The notes under the pieces are model-generated. The model was given only the letters and a program-made list of their open reading frames with translations. It ran no database searches and was not told where the DNA came from. A stretch of 64,000 nucleotides of DNA, from NCBI GenBank assembly GCA_037043455.1, contig JAWPHD010007128.1:62001-126000 (forward strand). Reading direction: 5' to 3'. Positions 10,812-20,617 of the stretch are shown here, piece by piece. The DNA is from Cyrtodaria siliqua (lineage: Eukaryota > Mollusca > Bivalvia > Adapedonta > Hiatellidae). The position numbers and the translations under genes were made by a program. Position 1 is the first letter of the stretch. Each line of letters opens with the position of its first letter.

Positions 10812-13800
10812 ATGCAAATGAACAGACAAAACATACGGGTAGTGATCATACCTATCCCATCCCACCTAATCATTGCACGACAACTCGTGAAACATGTCAC
10901 ACAACTGACAAGATTCATGAAAATAAAACACATATGGGTAGTGATCATACCTATCCCATCCCACCTAGTCATTGCTCGACAACTCGTGAAACATGTCACA
11001 CAACCGACAAGATTCATGAAAATAAAACACATATGGGTAGTGATCATACCTATCCCATCCCACCTAATCATTGCTCGACAACTCGTGAAACATGTCACAC
11101 AACAAACAACATTCATGAAAATAGAACGCATAGTGATCATACCTATCCCATCCTACCTAATCTGTGCCCGACAACTCGAACAACCTACAACATTCATGAA
11201 AATAGAACACATATCGGTAGTGATCATACCTATCCCATGCCACCTAATCATTGCTCGACAACTCGTGAAACATGTCACACAACCGACAAGATTCATGAAA
11301 ATAAAACACATATGGGTAGTGATCATACCTATCCCATCCCACCTAATCATTGCTCGACAACTCGTGAAACATGTCACACAGCAAACAACATTCATGAAAA
11401 TAGAACGCATAGTGATCATACCTATCCCATCCTACCTAATCTACCTAACTCAAACAACCGACAACATTCATGAAAATAGAACATATATGGGTAGTGATCA
11501 AGATTATTTAAATTTGACACAAAATACACCTGAAAAACGTAAAACAACAAACCCACCTGAAGACATTTCAAATAAAAATTTTAAAAAAACACCCATTATT
11601 CCTCAAAACAATGCCAGTTTATACCCAGTTTGCAGGAAACTAGGTATTTGGTATGAGGCAGGGTCAGACAATGAAGAAAAACAGCAAGCAAATAACAGAG
11701 TAAGAAGATTAAAATACAGAATAAAACAGAAGCAGTCAAAGCTTGGGTTTGATTTGGATGAAATTCCAGATGCACCCCCTCTTTTAAATATAGATCAATT
11801 TGATAAGGCCATGGACTGCATACGTGCTTTTGAACTGCAGCAGATGGCTTACACTATAAATTCTTGTAAGATCTGCAATGAGCGTAGAATTGAAATGCAA
11901 ATATCCAGTAATGGTATATGCAAGCGTTGCAAATCTGACAGTGATGCTATAAAATTATTTTCAAATGAAAATTGTATGGATCCGAAACCTCTTCCAGATG
12001 AACTAAACTTGCTGACTCTCATAGAACAGCAACTTATTTCACGTATTTCTCCATGTATTAATGTCCACATGCTCAAACATGGCGGCACTGCATCCAGTGG
12101 ACACTGTGTGACATTTCCACAGGAAGTAAATGAACCGGCACAGATATTTCCTAGATTACCGGAGGAAATTAATATAGTCAAGGTTAGAAAATCTGGCACA
12201 AATGATACAAATAAAGAATTTCGGGTTCGTAGATACAAAGTACAGGCAGCTCTATTTTGGCTAAAAGAAAACAATCCAGCATACTCTGATATTATAATTT
12301 GTCCACAACGTTTAAACTCACTCCCAGAAGATGGCGAACTAAGTAACATACAAACAACTGAGTACAATTTAAATACAAAACATACAAATGACCTTGGTCC
12401 GGCTCCTGATCAACTCGAACCTGGTGAAGTTGAGGGTGAAACTTCATCTAGTGTATTGTTGCCTGACCATTCTGTTGATTTGCGTCAATCTGTTCAAGAC
12501 ATTGTAACAGATATAACAGGAGACAATCAAACAGATGTTACCATTAATCAGAGGGGCACGGTAACTATCCCATGGCCAACCCGTGGTAATATACCCTTAT
12601 CCGAGTTTACAACCCAGTACTTTTTTACACTGGCTTTCCCATGTTTGTTTCCCTATGGGTCTGCAGATTTTCATGTAAACAGGCCCCGCACTTGTTCTTC
12701 TCTAGCAAACTGGGCTGATCATCTTTTATGGTACCAGGATGGTAGATTTGCCCATCATCAGTATTTTAAATTTGTTGTACATAATATAATTATGCGCAGA
12801 AGTGCTATTGAAAAGGGAAATTTTATTGTTCACCAACAACTTGGCGATCAGCACATAAAAGTGTCTGAGCTCAGACAAAAGCTTCAAGAGGGAGATGACT
12901 CTTTAAGTAAAAAAATTGTTTATCTTAGTGCTACCTTGCGTGGTTCTAGTCAATATTGGGCACAACGTGCAAAAGAATTGCGTGCTCTTACCCAGTACAA
13001 AATTACCAAGGGTCACGGTTTGCCTTCAATATTTGCAACTGGAAGTTGTGCGGAATTTCATTTTAAACCGCTTAAAAGGCTTCTACGTATGTATGTTCAG
13101 CAAACAACTGGTCAAGATATTGACCTTGATGACCGTTCAACTATGTTTAATACTTTGCAACAAAATACCCATATAGTTGGGCATTATTTTGACTTGCGTA
13201 CCAAATCCTACTTTCAAGAAGTCATGGGACCAGCTTTTGGCGTTGACACCTATTGGTACAGGCAAGAGTTTGCAAAGTCACGTGGCATGATTCACTGGCA
13301 TGGCTTATGTTGGCGGTCTGATAGACAGCCACATGACTTATTGTATCAAGCTATAAATGACGGCCTTAGTGACGACGAATGTGCAGTCAAGCTTCAACAG
13401 TGGGCTTCAGTTGAATTTGGTTTAACAGCAAAACATCCTGCAGGCGAAGATGAAGCTGGTAGTTCAAGGAAAGATCTGTGGCCACCTCCAGAAGGCAGTG
13501 CTCAACAACCTCCTGAAGAAAGAAATCCCCTTGTTAAGCTATTAATGGATGTCAGTAGCACACAAGAAACTTTGCTGGAAGATTATTTATTGCTTACCAA
13601 CAGATTTAACCTCCACAGATGTTCTGATTATTGTTTAATACCTTCAAAAAATGGTACTAAAGTGTGTCGAATGGAGTTCGGTACTGAAAAATCACCGGGC
13701 AAGAAACTAAGAGACTCTCCTGCTTTAGTTCGGGATCGAAATGGCTCCCTTCGTTTTGAAATGACAAGGGACCATCCCGTCTTAGTTCAGCACTCTCGTT

Positions 13801-14537
13801 ACCATACACAGGGTTGGAGAGCAAATGGAGATATATCTTTAATACTCTCTAAAAGTTCTCCAGATAATCCATCTGTTGATGACATAACAGCTACAGAGAA
13901 ATACATTACAGGCTATGCATGTAAAGGTAATCAACCTACAGGCGCAATATCAAATCTATTTAATGATTTAGTTAACAGTACAGATGAAAATAGTGGGGCA
14001 AGTGCAAAGTCAATATGTAATAAAGTTCTCATTAGTACAGTCAAGAGAGATATATCTGCTGTAGAAGCGTCATACGAATTGTCAGCATTACCACTTCACA
14101 GATCAAGTCATCAATTCAAATCTGTAAGTTTATCTGGAGTAAGGTTACTCGAAAAGGATGGTACAGTAGCTACAAAAAACAATGTGTTTGACAAATATTT
14201 ATCCCGCAAAGCTGATGATTGCTGTTCTTTGTACGATTTTATCTGTAAAGACGGTAAGGTTCCAGTTTTTTCAGGGTGTTCAACACATGCAAATTGGCCG
14301 TTACAAGAAGATTACTGCCGAACAATGCTCCTTCTTCATTGGCCTAACTGGCGTTTAATATCAGATATCCGAGATGAACATTCCACTTGGACTAAAAAAA
14401 TGGAACAATTTCTTTTGACAGAACTCTGTCCAAATTTTGTCAAATCTGAAGTAGATAGAGTGAAAAGCAAACAAAATCCAACTGCTGATGATGATGATGA
14501 AAGCAATTTATTATATTCTTCTCAGCAACCAGACTGA
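10812..14537 (+). CDS. Helitron Rep (HUH rolling-circle initiator) protein
   Basis: A 1241-codon open frame. The first ~215 residues are out-of-register translation of the 99-bp repeats, so the genuine protein probably begins upstream with OTU. Cys pairs near 11870-11935 (CKICNERR, GICKRCKS) suggest a zinc finger. The Helitron Rep core follows: LRGSSQYWAQRAKELRAL, GLPSIFATGSCAEFHFKPL, and the HUH motif in GMIHWHGLCW, with His codons at 13293 and 13299. The two-Tyr motif is KYITGYACKG, with Tyr at 13902 and 13914. These His coordinate the metal and the Tyr attack DNA in rolling-circle transposition. The C-terminus is Asp-rich and stops at 14537, before the helicase, which in known Helitrons is in the same protein. 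Confidence 0.9.
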   Translation: MQMNRQNIRVVIIPIPSHLIIARQLVKHVTQLTRFMKIKHIWVVIIPIPSHLVIARQLVKHVTQPTRFMKIKHIWVVIIPIPSHLIIARQLVKHVTQQTTFMKIERIVIIPIPSYLICARQLEQPTTFMKIEHISVVIIPIPCHLIIARQLVKHVTQPTRFMKIKHIWVVIIPIPSHLIIARQLVKHVTQQTTFMKIERIVIIPIPSYLIYLTQTTDNIHENRTYMGSDQDYLNLTQNTPEKRKTTNPPEDISNKNFKKTPIIPQNNASLYPVCRKLGIWYEAGSDNEEKQQANNRVRRLKYRIKQKQSKLGFDLDEIPDAPPLLNIDQFDKAMDCIRAFELQQMAYTINSCKICNERRIEMQISSNGICKRCKSDSDAIKLFSNENCMDPKPLPDELNLLTLIEQQLISRISPCINVHMLKHGGTASSGHCVTFPQEVNEPAQIFPRLPEEINIVKVRKSGTNDTNKEFRVRRYKVQAALFWLKENNPAYSDIIICPQRLNSLPEDGELSNIQTTEYNLNTKHTNDLGPAPDQLEPGEVEGETSSSVLLPDHSVDLRQSVQDIVTDITGDNQTDVTINQRGTVTIPWPTRGNIPLSEFTTQYFFTLAFPCLFPYGSADFHVNRPRTCSSLANWADHLLWYQDGRFAHHQYFKFVVHNIIMRRSAIEKGNFIVHQQLGDQHIKVSELRQKLQEGDDSLSKKIVYLSATLRGSSQYWAQRAKELRALTQYKITKGHGLPSIFATGSCAEFHFKPLKRLLRMYVQQTTGQDIDLDDRSTMFNTLQQNTHIVGHYFDLRTKSYFQEVMGPAFGVDTYWYRQEFAKSRGMIHWHGLCWRSDRQPHDLLYQAINDGLSDDECAVKLQQWASVEFGLTAKHPAGEDEAGSSRKDLWPPPEGSAQQPPEERNPLVKLLMDVSSTQETLLEDYLLLTNRFNLHRCSDYCLIPSKNGTKVCRMEFGTEKSPGKKLRDSPALVRDRNGSLRFEMTRDHPVLVQHSRYHTQGWRANGDISLILSKSSPDNPSVDDITATEKYITGYACKGNQPTGAISNLFNDLVNSTDENSGASAKSICNKVLISTVKRDISAVEASYELSALPLHRSSHQFKSVSLSGVRLLEKDGTVATKNNVFDKYLSRKADDCCSLYDFICKDGKVPVFSGCSTHANWPLQEDYCRTMLLLHWPNWRLISDIRDEHSTWTKKMEQFLLTELCPNFVKSEVDRVKSKQNPTADDDDESNLLYSSQQPD
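10837..11470 (+). repeat. 99-bp in-frame tandem repeat linking OTU and Rep
   Basis: Units of 99 bp encode about 33 residues, such as GSDHTYPIPPNHCSTTRETC followed by HTTDKIHENKTHM. There are six to seven units, some shortened. Most length steps are multiples of three. A change near 11440-11460 moves the reading from the OTU-side frame into the Rep frame. The array keeps Thr/His/Pro-rich, probably disordered sequence. Confidence 0.85.
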
Positions 14538-15105
14538 ATACACACAAGTAACACGTGACTGATCTATGCAGTATGCAGAACGTGCGATAACACGCTGTGT
14601 GATTAGTGGATTGTTGACAACAAATTGCAATTATCACGAGTTGATTGGATTGTCGGGTTGTTGTGGATTAATCAGTAATTGGGAGATAATTGGGATGTGA
14701 GAATGTAACTTAAAGCAGTTGAACTGGACAGTTTGTTAATATTGGCAGTTTGTGTATCGGCTAACGTGTATTGTTCAAGACGGAAATGAAAGATGTGATG
14801 TGCAGGAGTTTGTTTGTTTTGCGTAAGTAAGTATAATTGTTTTGGTTGTCATTTGATTTAAGTTTGTGCGTTAATAAATAAAATAAATAGCAATTGTGGG
14901 ATAATATCTGGTCATTTGAAAAAAGAAAAGAAGAAATGAAGGTAGTTTATTTATCTGTTTACTTCAAAGCTTGTCAATATTTTGAAAACAAAAATACTAG
15001 AAGTTACTTACAAAATAAAACAAAAATAATTCAGTTATTACTATTATTAAGCGTGTTGGTCTATTATATATTTATAATATATTAAATTATTTATATATGT
15101 TTCTT
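14538..15105 (+). other. Spacer between Rep and the hAT-like fragment
   Basis: GT-rich, then AT-rich non-coding DNA. There is no conserved Helitron sequence although Rep and helicase are normally joined, so this is either inserted DNA or an intron. The end, tatgtttcttcag at 15096-15108, resembles a 3' splice site. Confidence 0.5.
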
Positions 15106-15416
15106 CAGACCTTGGCCCGCCACTTTAACCAGGATGAAGATTCAATGATGATCGAGTGGAGACAAGTGAGGGAGGTTACAAAGAATGACAGAGAGCTTCA
15201 GAAGTCTCACCCAAACTTGTACAATATTGCAGCTGTTGGTCTGCTTCTTCCAACATCAACAGCAGATTGAATTAAGACAGCACAGGTCAACTCTGTGTAA
15301 CAGAGTTCTCAATGCACTGCTGGCAGTAACAATGCAGGGCCCACCTCCATCAGTTTGAATATGACAGGGCAGTGGAAGAATGGCACATGGCCAGACCTAG
15401 AAGGTCAAGCATCTGA
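15106..15416 (+). pseudogene. hAT transposase / ZNF862-like C-terminal fragment
   Basis: Starting after a possible splice acceptor, the frame reads ARHFNQDEDSMMIEWRQVRE and then LYNIAAVGLLLPTSTAD. The latter is close to the dimerisation motif of hAT transposases and of their domesticated ZNF862-like relatives. After a stop and shifts it continues as NRVLNALLAVTMQGPPPS and FEYDRAVEEWHMARPRRSSI, the usual C-terminal tail of these proteins. It therefore preserves the C-terminal third of an hAT-type protein in the same orientation as the Helitron genes. It may be a captured host exon or a nested element. At least two frame breaks make it non-functional. Confidence 0.65.
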
Positions 15417-15892
15417 ATAGGAACTGCTAGCTAATATGTACAAGTCAAGACATTGAATGGGCTAACTTGTGTTGGATTTATTTGAGTGCTAAGGTTATAT
15501 TTTTTAAGTATTATCAAATGTGCTGTTTTATTTCCAGGGATGAATATTGTGTAGTTGATGGTATTATATGTGTGCATGATGTGTTGATGTATATGTTGTA
15601 TTATTGTGTATAAACTTATAATAAATCTTTGTATGTTTTCTTCTTCATCGTGTATTAAAACATAGATTATTTATTATTGTTTATTGTATGTATTTCAGAT
15701 GCTGCATGTTGTGTTGATGTGTGTTGTATTATTGTGTATGTATTATTGTGTATGAACTTATTTTAGTTAATATTTTTATGAGATTTTTTTTAAAATAAAA
15801 GTCTTAAAACATGGATTATTTATTATATTGTTTATTATCATAAATATATAATTATATATGGCTTCCTAACATCACTTATATCACACAAAAGA
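15417..15892 (+). other. AT-rich spacer with partial duplication and poly(A)-type signals
   Basis: Two related blocks with gtgttgatgt, tgttgtattattgtgtat and ttatttattat occur in tandem (about 15560-15690 and 15695-15840), each with an AATAAA-like motif. This resembles a duplicated 3' UTR of the hAT-like fragment. Confidence 0.4.
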
Positions 15893-16738
15893 GTGCCTCA
15901 CCGTCAATACAGGCAGTTACTAGAAGCCAAAAAAATCGAACACAGGAGGGGGTTTCCCCCTCCCGTACCCTCCCCCAGCACGCGCTACTATGCCACTATG
16001 CTTGATAATAATCCTGTGGAGAACCCTGGGATGGACTTGGTCAAACCAAATGCTGAGTTTGAATGTCCTGATACAGACTTCAATTATGATGATGGGGGAG
16101 AAGATTATAATTGGAGTTTAACCACTCTTCAATATCCTAAAGATCTTGGCAAATCCTGGCTTGAGACTCTTAATGAAAATCTTAATGCTAATAATGACAC
16201 ACTACAGATTCCAGAAGTAGATCTTCTGAAAATGAACGAAGACCAGAAGTTCGCTTTTAACATGGTAATGACCAAAATTATTCAATTTTCTAATAACAGT
16301 ACAGATTTTCAACCACTTCGGATGATAGTAACTGGCACTGCTGGTTCGGGGAAATCCTTTTTAATAAAATGCATGGTTAAAGCATTACGAACCTTTTTCA
16401 ATACTAATAGTTGTGTTCAGGTAGTCTGTCCTACTGGAAATAGTGCCAATATTATATCAGGAGTAACACTGCACAGTTTTCTTAAAGTCCCTACAAAAAA
16501 TAAAGGACAAGATATGACCCCACCGTTAGGATCCTTGGGCGAAGTATTGCAAAACAATTGCAGTGGTTTGCATGTTTTACTTGTTGATGAAAGATCAATG
16601 ATTGGTGCAACAACTTTGGGTTGGATGGAATTTAACAGCCGATATGCTGTAAATCACGGCTCCAACACCAATCAATCATGGGGGGACTCCCTGTCGTTGT
16701 TTTTTTCGGTGATGATATTCAGTTACCACCAGTCTTAG
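15893..16738 (+). CDS. Helitron PIF1-like helicase, N-terminal part
   Basis: A 281-codon frame. An acidic leader (FNYDDGGEDYNWS) typical of the Rep-helicase junction is followed by MNEDQKFAFNMVM. Walker A is TGTAGSGKSFLIK (about residues 146-158), then CPTGNSANII and TLHSFL, and Walker B LLVDERSMIG (about residues 228-237). This is superfamily 1B helicase architecture as in PIF1/RecD, which unwinds DNA during rolling-circle transposition. The frame loses register at a G6 run (16680-16685), after which the protein continues in the next frame. The open frame has no obvious own start codon context and may be continuous with Rep in an intact copy. Confidence 0.9.
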   Translation: MPHRQYRQLLEAKKIEHRRGFPPPVPSPSTRYYATMLDNNPVENPGMDLVKPNAEFECPDTDFNYDDGGEDYNWSLTTLQYPKDLGKSWLETLNENLNANNDTLQIPEVDLLKMNEDQKFAFNMVMTKIIQFSNNSTDFQPLRMIVTGTAGSGKSFLIKCMVKALRTFFNTNSCVQVVCPTGNSANIISGVTLHSFLKVPTKNKGQDMTPPLGSLGEVLQNNCSGLHVLLVDERSMIGATTLGWMEFNSRYAVNHGSNTNQSWGDSLSLFFSVMIFSYHQS

Positions 16739-17820
16739 ACTCCCCAGTGTATGATTGTAAAACATTTCTACCTGCAGCAATGCATGGGGTTCTGGTATGG
16801 CATGATTTTTTACATGCCGTTTCCCTCAAAACTATTGTTCGCCAAAACCATGCGGAAAATGAACTTAAGGAGGTACTGCTTTCCATGAGAGGGTACAATA
16901 CAACATCCGAACAGTCAATCTGGCTTCACAATTTTCAATGGAGAAATCTAAAGTTAAAATATGGAAATGATGTCTTACATAAAATGGAAACAGATGCCTT
17001 ATTTGTATTTCCCTCTCATGCAGAAGTATGGACACACAACAAAAACAGAATTCTTCAAGCAAACGAACAATTTCCAATTGCAGAAATAAAAGCTATTTGC
17101 AAAGGACAACATGCTAAAACTGCTAGCCGTGACAAAGCAAGTGGACTCTTGTGCTCCATTTTCTTGTGCAAAACAGCTAAAGTCATGCTTACTGTCAACC
17201 TTTGTGTTCCATATGGTCTGTTCAATGGAGCAATTGGTACAGTTGTGGATATTGTCTATCCAGTCAATAAAAAACCAACAGAAACTTTGCCTTCTGTGGT
17301 AATGGTGGAATTTCAACACTACACAGGTCCCCCATACATCAACGCAAATCCAAAAGTGATTCCAATAATACCTGTTGAAAGGAGAATTGACTGTCCTTGT
17401 CATTCCTGCAAAAGGACACAAATTCCTTTGACACTTGGCTGGGCAACTACCATACACAAGTGTCAGGGCATGACTGTTGGAGTTGGAGAGTGCCACAGGT
17501 ACATTGTCATAAATCCTGGGCCAAGAAGTTTTGAGTCGAGAAATCCTGGAGCCCTTTTTGTAGCCCTTTCCAGAGCAAAGTCTGCAGGCAGTGAATCCAT
17601 TGAGCCAGATTTTGCATGGCATCCCTCTATACTGGTTAATGAGGATAGGATGTGTCATATTGTTAATACAAAAAGAGTCCAAGCCAGATCCAAAGAAATT
17701 TTAAGGATTGACAGTTTATGCCACAAGACAGAACAGGAATATGACACGTTACGATCAAATGAGGCATTCATTTCAATAGTGAATTTGTTACTAGACAATG
17801 AACATCCTTTAGAAGAATAG
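16678..17820 (+). CDS. Helitron PIF1-like helicase, C-terminal part
   Basis: Continues the helicase after the frame break at the G6 run. Motif III is FFGDDIQLPPV. Then come SLKTIVRQ, MLTVNLCVPYGLFNGAIGTV, and a Cys knuckle CPCHSCKRTQIPL. Motif V is LGWATTIHKCQGMTVG and motif VI GALFVALSRAKSAGS. All the motifs expected of the C-terminal half of a Helitron helicase are present and the stop at 17820 is clean. A near-identical segment is carried by the derivative at 29218-29867. Confidence 0.9.
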   Translation: MGGLPVVVFFGDDIQLPPVLDSPVYDCKTFLPAAMHGVLVWHDFLHAVSLKTIVRQNHAENELKEVLLSMRGYNTTSEQSIWLHNFQWRNLKLKYGNDVLHKMETDALFVFPSHAEVWTHNKNRILQANEQFPIAEIKAICKGQHAKTASRDKASGLLCSIFLCKTAKVMLTVNLCVPYGLFNGAIGTVVDIVYPVNKKPTETLPSVVMVEFQHYTGPPYINANPKVIPIIPVERRIDCPCHSCKRTQIPLTLGWATTIHKCQGMTVGVGECHRYIVINPGPRSFESRNPGALFVALSRAKSAGSESIEPDFAWHPSILVNEDRMCHIVNTKRVQARSKEILRIDSLCHKTEQEYDTLRSNEAFISIVNLLLDNEHPLEE

Positions 17821-17872
17821 TTAGTTATCTGCGCTTTTTTTGTGTTTAATCATATATACAGTGCTTCATTAC

Positions 17873-17898
17873 GGTGGGTGATATGACAATCGCTAACC
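17873..17898 (+). promoter_or_regulatory. 26-bp bipartite motif, copy 1
   Basis: GGTGGGTGA, eight bases, TCGCTAACC. The half-sites are imperfect inverted repeats of each other. It lies 53 bp after the helicase stop. Confidence 0.6.
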
Positions 17899-18131
17899 AT
17901 ATGCAAGCAAAACCAAACTTTTTTAATTACGGTTGTATGGGTGAAAGATCAGGATTTCACAGTAAAAAAATATTCATAATCGTTTAACAAACAAAAAAAT
18001 GTGACATTCAGTCATGAAATGTTGCTGAAGTGTTGCTGACATTGACACGAACCGTCGATAAGGTTCAATAACGCAAAAATTGTCGGTTTAAATCTTACAT
18101 TAACATTTATAAAATGTAATAAATAGATTAT

Positions 18132-18266
18132 TTAACTGCTGGTTCGATTATAGAGAAATCCTTCACTTGATGGTAGGCGTTCTTTTTTTCTTTATCCAAT
18201 CATTAATGAAAAGAACATGCCTACCATCTAGTGAAGTATTTCCCTATAACAGATCCCAGCAGTTAA
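18132..18266. repeat. 135-bp imperfect palindrome in the Helitron
   Basis: Starts TTAACTGCTGG and ends CCAGCAGTTAA. The inner arms also pair (cttcacttgatggtaggc with gcctaccatctagtgaag) around a loop of about 35 bp. It could be a small foldback/MITE insertion or a functional hairpin. It also occurs at 30184-30319. Confidence 0.75.
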
Positions 18267-18621
18267 CTAATCTCAATTTTAGGTCAATTGTAAAAAATAA
18301 TGTCATGAGCCCGAACTGTGAGTGAAAAACAGTATACCTATATTTTTAATTTACATGTAAAGTCCTCATCTCAATATTCATTCCAATTCTTCTTAAATTA
18401 TTATCAATAGCATCATTGTCAGATTGTACATCATAAACATAAAGCAAATTGTGTAAAATTCTTTAATATAATTAACATTTTTCATTGTTTTTAATTAGTA
18501 TGTCATTTGTGTTTTTCTCATCAGAGTTTTCTAAATATCATAAATTATCCTGATCATTATTTTGTTGCATGTACAACATAGGTGATAAAATTGGTTTGTT
18601 TAGCAAACCAGTTTTGTTGTT

Positions 18622-18647
18622 GGTGGGTGATATGAAAATCGCTAACC
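18622..18647 (+). promoter_or_regulatory. 26-bp bipartite motif, copy 2
   Basis: Same GGTGGGTGA and TCGCTAACC half-sites, spacer tatgaaaa. Confidence 0.6.
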
Positions 18648-19307
18648 ATATTGACCACTTAACCACTACTATTATATACATACATACACACACAAGCATG
18701 AACCATCATTTTGTCTGTTCAGCTTTACTTTTGAAACCAAACAGTTAAAGGGACACCCAGCAATTTTGCTTTTTTTTCTCCAAAAATATTCCGAAACAAA
18801 CACCTCCATGATGTTACTATAGTAAAATATTTAATTTCAAAATATGACATTTCATTAAAGGAAAATAACTTTACTTCAAGTCTATATTTTTTTAATTTTA
18901 CATAATTACACACACATAAATGCTATATAGTATAGCCATTTATCAATTTTATTGAATATAAGTTAATAATTCAAATTAAAAAGGCAGTCATAACTTTACC
19001 ACGAGGGCTTTGAAGAAGAAAATAATACACTTTTGTATATATGAGTATTGTTTTGATGCAATAACGTGTAAACATATTTAGGATTACCGGGTGTCCCTTT
19101 AACCAGGGTATTGGTGACTGACTGATCTTCTTGAAATGTCACATATAATAATATGTTAATCTTCAATTTAATAAACTTATCTTAATTATCCCATAACTTG
19201 TAACGTACATGGCTCCTCTATATTTATTCAATATCCATTTAGCATACCAATATTGATATTTCTGCAAATTATTAAAAAGAAATTTTCTTTCTCTCCATCT
19301 ATAGGAT

Positions 19308-20096
19308 ATGGAAAAGGAAACAGTGATTTTCGTTAGTGATTCTAGGGGTCGTGGACTTCAGGAATATATAAAACAAAATGGATTATTTATAAACAGCAAC
19401 ATCAGATATATTTTAAAACCTGGAGCAAAATTACTATATCTTAAAAGTGAACTCCTAAAAGAACTCACCGCAATATATATAACTGAAAACTCAACCATAA
19501 GAATTATCATTTCGGCAGGAATCTGTAACTTAACTGAAAAAATATGTCACTTAGGAGGAACAGAAATTTGTTACAACCATTCAACAGACAAGATAGATCA
19601 ATTAAAACACCAGTTCAACTCATTCCATACAAACCTACTAAAACACATTCCACCATGTCAACTATATCTACAGTTTACATCAATTGCCCCTGCATCAATT
19701 AAAAAATACAGAGATTTTCAAATAAAACGCAATAGGTTGTACTATTCATTTTTCAAAGAAGAAGATGTTCTTGAAATGCAACATCAATTAGAAAATCAAA
19801 TTACAGCATTGAATTCAGACATTGCAATTATTAATTCCATTCAAAATCTACCTACAGTCAGGTTTGATAGAGACCTCCTCAAAACCTCTACAAAACAAAG
19901 AGGATCTTTAAATAAACTTAAAAAGAAAATAACAAAATATTCGTATAAACATTTTTATGATGGAGTTCATCCAGATGAACACCTTAAAATCAAATGGTTT
20001 AATATACTTTGCAAATCTGTTATTCAACCTGAAAACAGCCAATTAGATTCTAAATCTGATTCAGAGGATGACACTTGGGACTTTAAACGAATCTGA
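19308..20096 (+). CDS. SGNH/GDSL-hydrolase-like protein carried by the Helitron
   Basis: A 262-residue intact frame with a clear start. Sequence signatures match the SGNH hydrolase blocks. Block I is FVSDSRGRGL, with candidate nucleophile Ser12. A Gly in KPGAK (residue 39) fits block II. IIISAGICNLT has Gly71 and Asn74 in the block III position, and DGVHPD gives the Asp218-x-x-His221 pair of block V. SGNH enzymes are serine esterases/lipases, and such domains have been picked up by several kinds of transposable elements. The tail is acidic (SDSEDDTWDF). No signal peptide or membrane segment is seen. It sits about 1.5 kb downstream of the helicase inside the element boundaries and recurs at 31359-32148. 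Enzymatic activity is inferred from motifs only. Confidence 0.7.
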   Translation: MEKETVIFVSDSRGRGLQEYIKQNGLFINSNIRYILKPGAKLLYLKSELLKELTAIYITENSTIRIIISAGICNLTEKICHLGGTEICYNHSTDKIDQLKHQFNSFHTNLLKHIPPCQLYLQFTSIAPASIKKYRDFQIKRNRLYYSFFKEEDVLEMQHQLENQITALNSDIAIINSIQNLPTVRFDRDLLKTSTKQRGSLNKLKKKITKYSYKHFYDGVHPDEHLKIKWFNILCKSVIQPENSQLDSKSDSEDDTWDFKRI

Positions 20097-20301
20097 ATAT
20101 TGATTTGAGTAATAATTATAAGGTGACAAGTTGACAGTCCGAAAAAAACCAACAGCATTCCTTCATTATATCCAATCAACAATTTAAGCTGATGAAATTG
20201 AAATTACAATAGCGTAAAATGTATACTGTATAATTTGCTGTATTAATACTGCGGAGGTTATTAGCCATGTGGACTACACCATTTGAACTGCTATTGTTGA
20301 C

Positions 20302-20327
20302 GGTGGGTGACATGACAGTCGCTAACC
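20302..20327 (+). promoter_or_regulatory. 26-bp bipartite motif, copy 3
   Basis: GGTGGGTGA, spacer catgacag, TCGCTAACC. Confidence 0.6.
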
Positions 20328-20617
20328 TTTTAATTTATTATAGTACTTATATCTTTACCAAACATATCGTTGCTGTATTAATACTGCTGAGGTGATCAAT
20401 ATTTATATGAGTATTAATGATGGTGTGTGACACCTTTTAGTTTTAACTTATTACAAAAGCTAAATCATGTCTTTCCTTTTGTTTTTAAACATTTTTTATG
20501 TCATAACTGCTGATTTATACTTTGCTTCTCAAATAAAAATATAATTCATAATAATTCATTAAACATTATCAAAAAAAACACAACGGATAACCTTTTTTTT
20601 TTCTCTCAGATTGATGG

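Larger units (their letters stand above)
17821..19307 (+). other. Helitron non-coding region between helicase and SGNH gene
   Basis: Holds two copies of the 26-bp bipartite motif and a 135-bp imperfect palindrome (separate entries). Otherwise it is AT-rich with no coding signal. It is conserved in the derivative at 29868-31358. Confidence 0.7.

Noticed and set aside
10790..11419. Minus-strand Cys/Met-rich frames over the 99-bp repeats
   Set aside because: They are antisense shadows of the Helitron linker repeats.
16865..17682. Minus-strand frames of 70 and 227 codons opposite the helicase
   Set aside because: Antisense shadows of a strongly conserved helicase reading frame. The same happens at 29257-29729.
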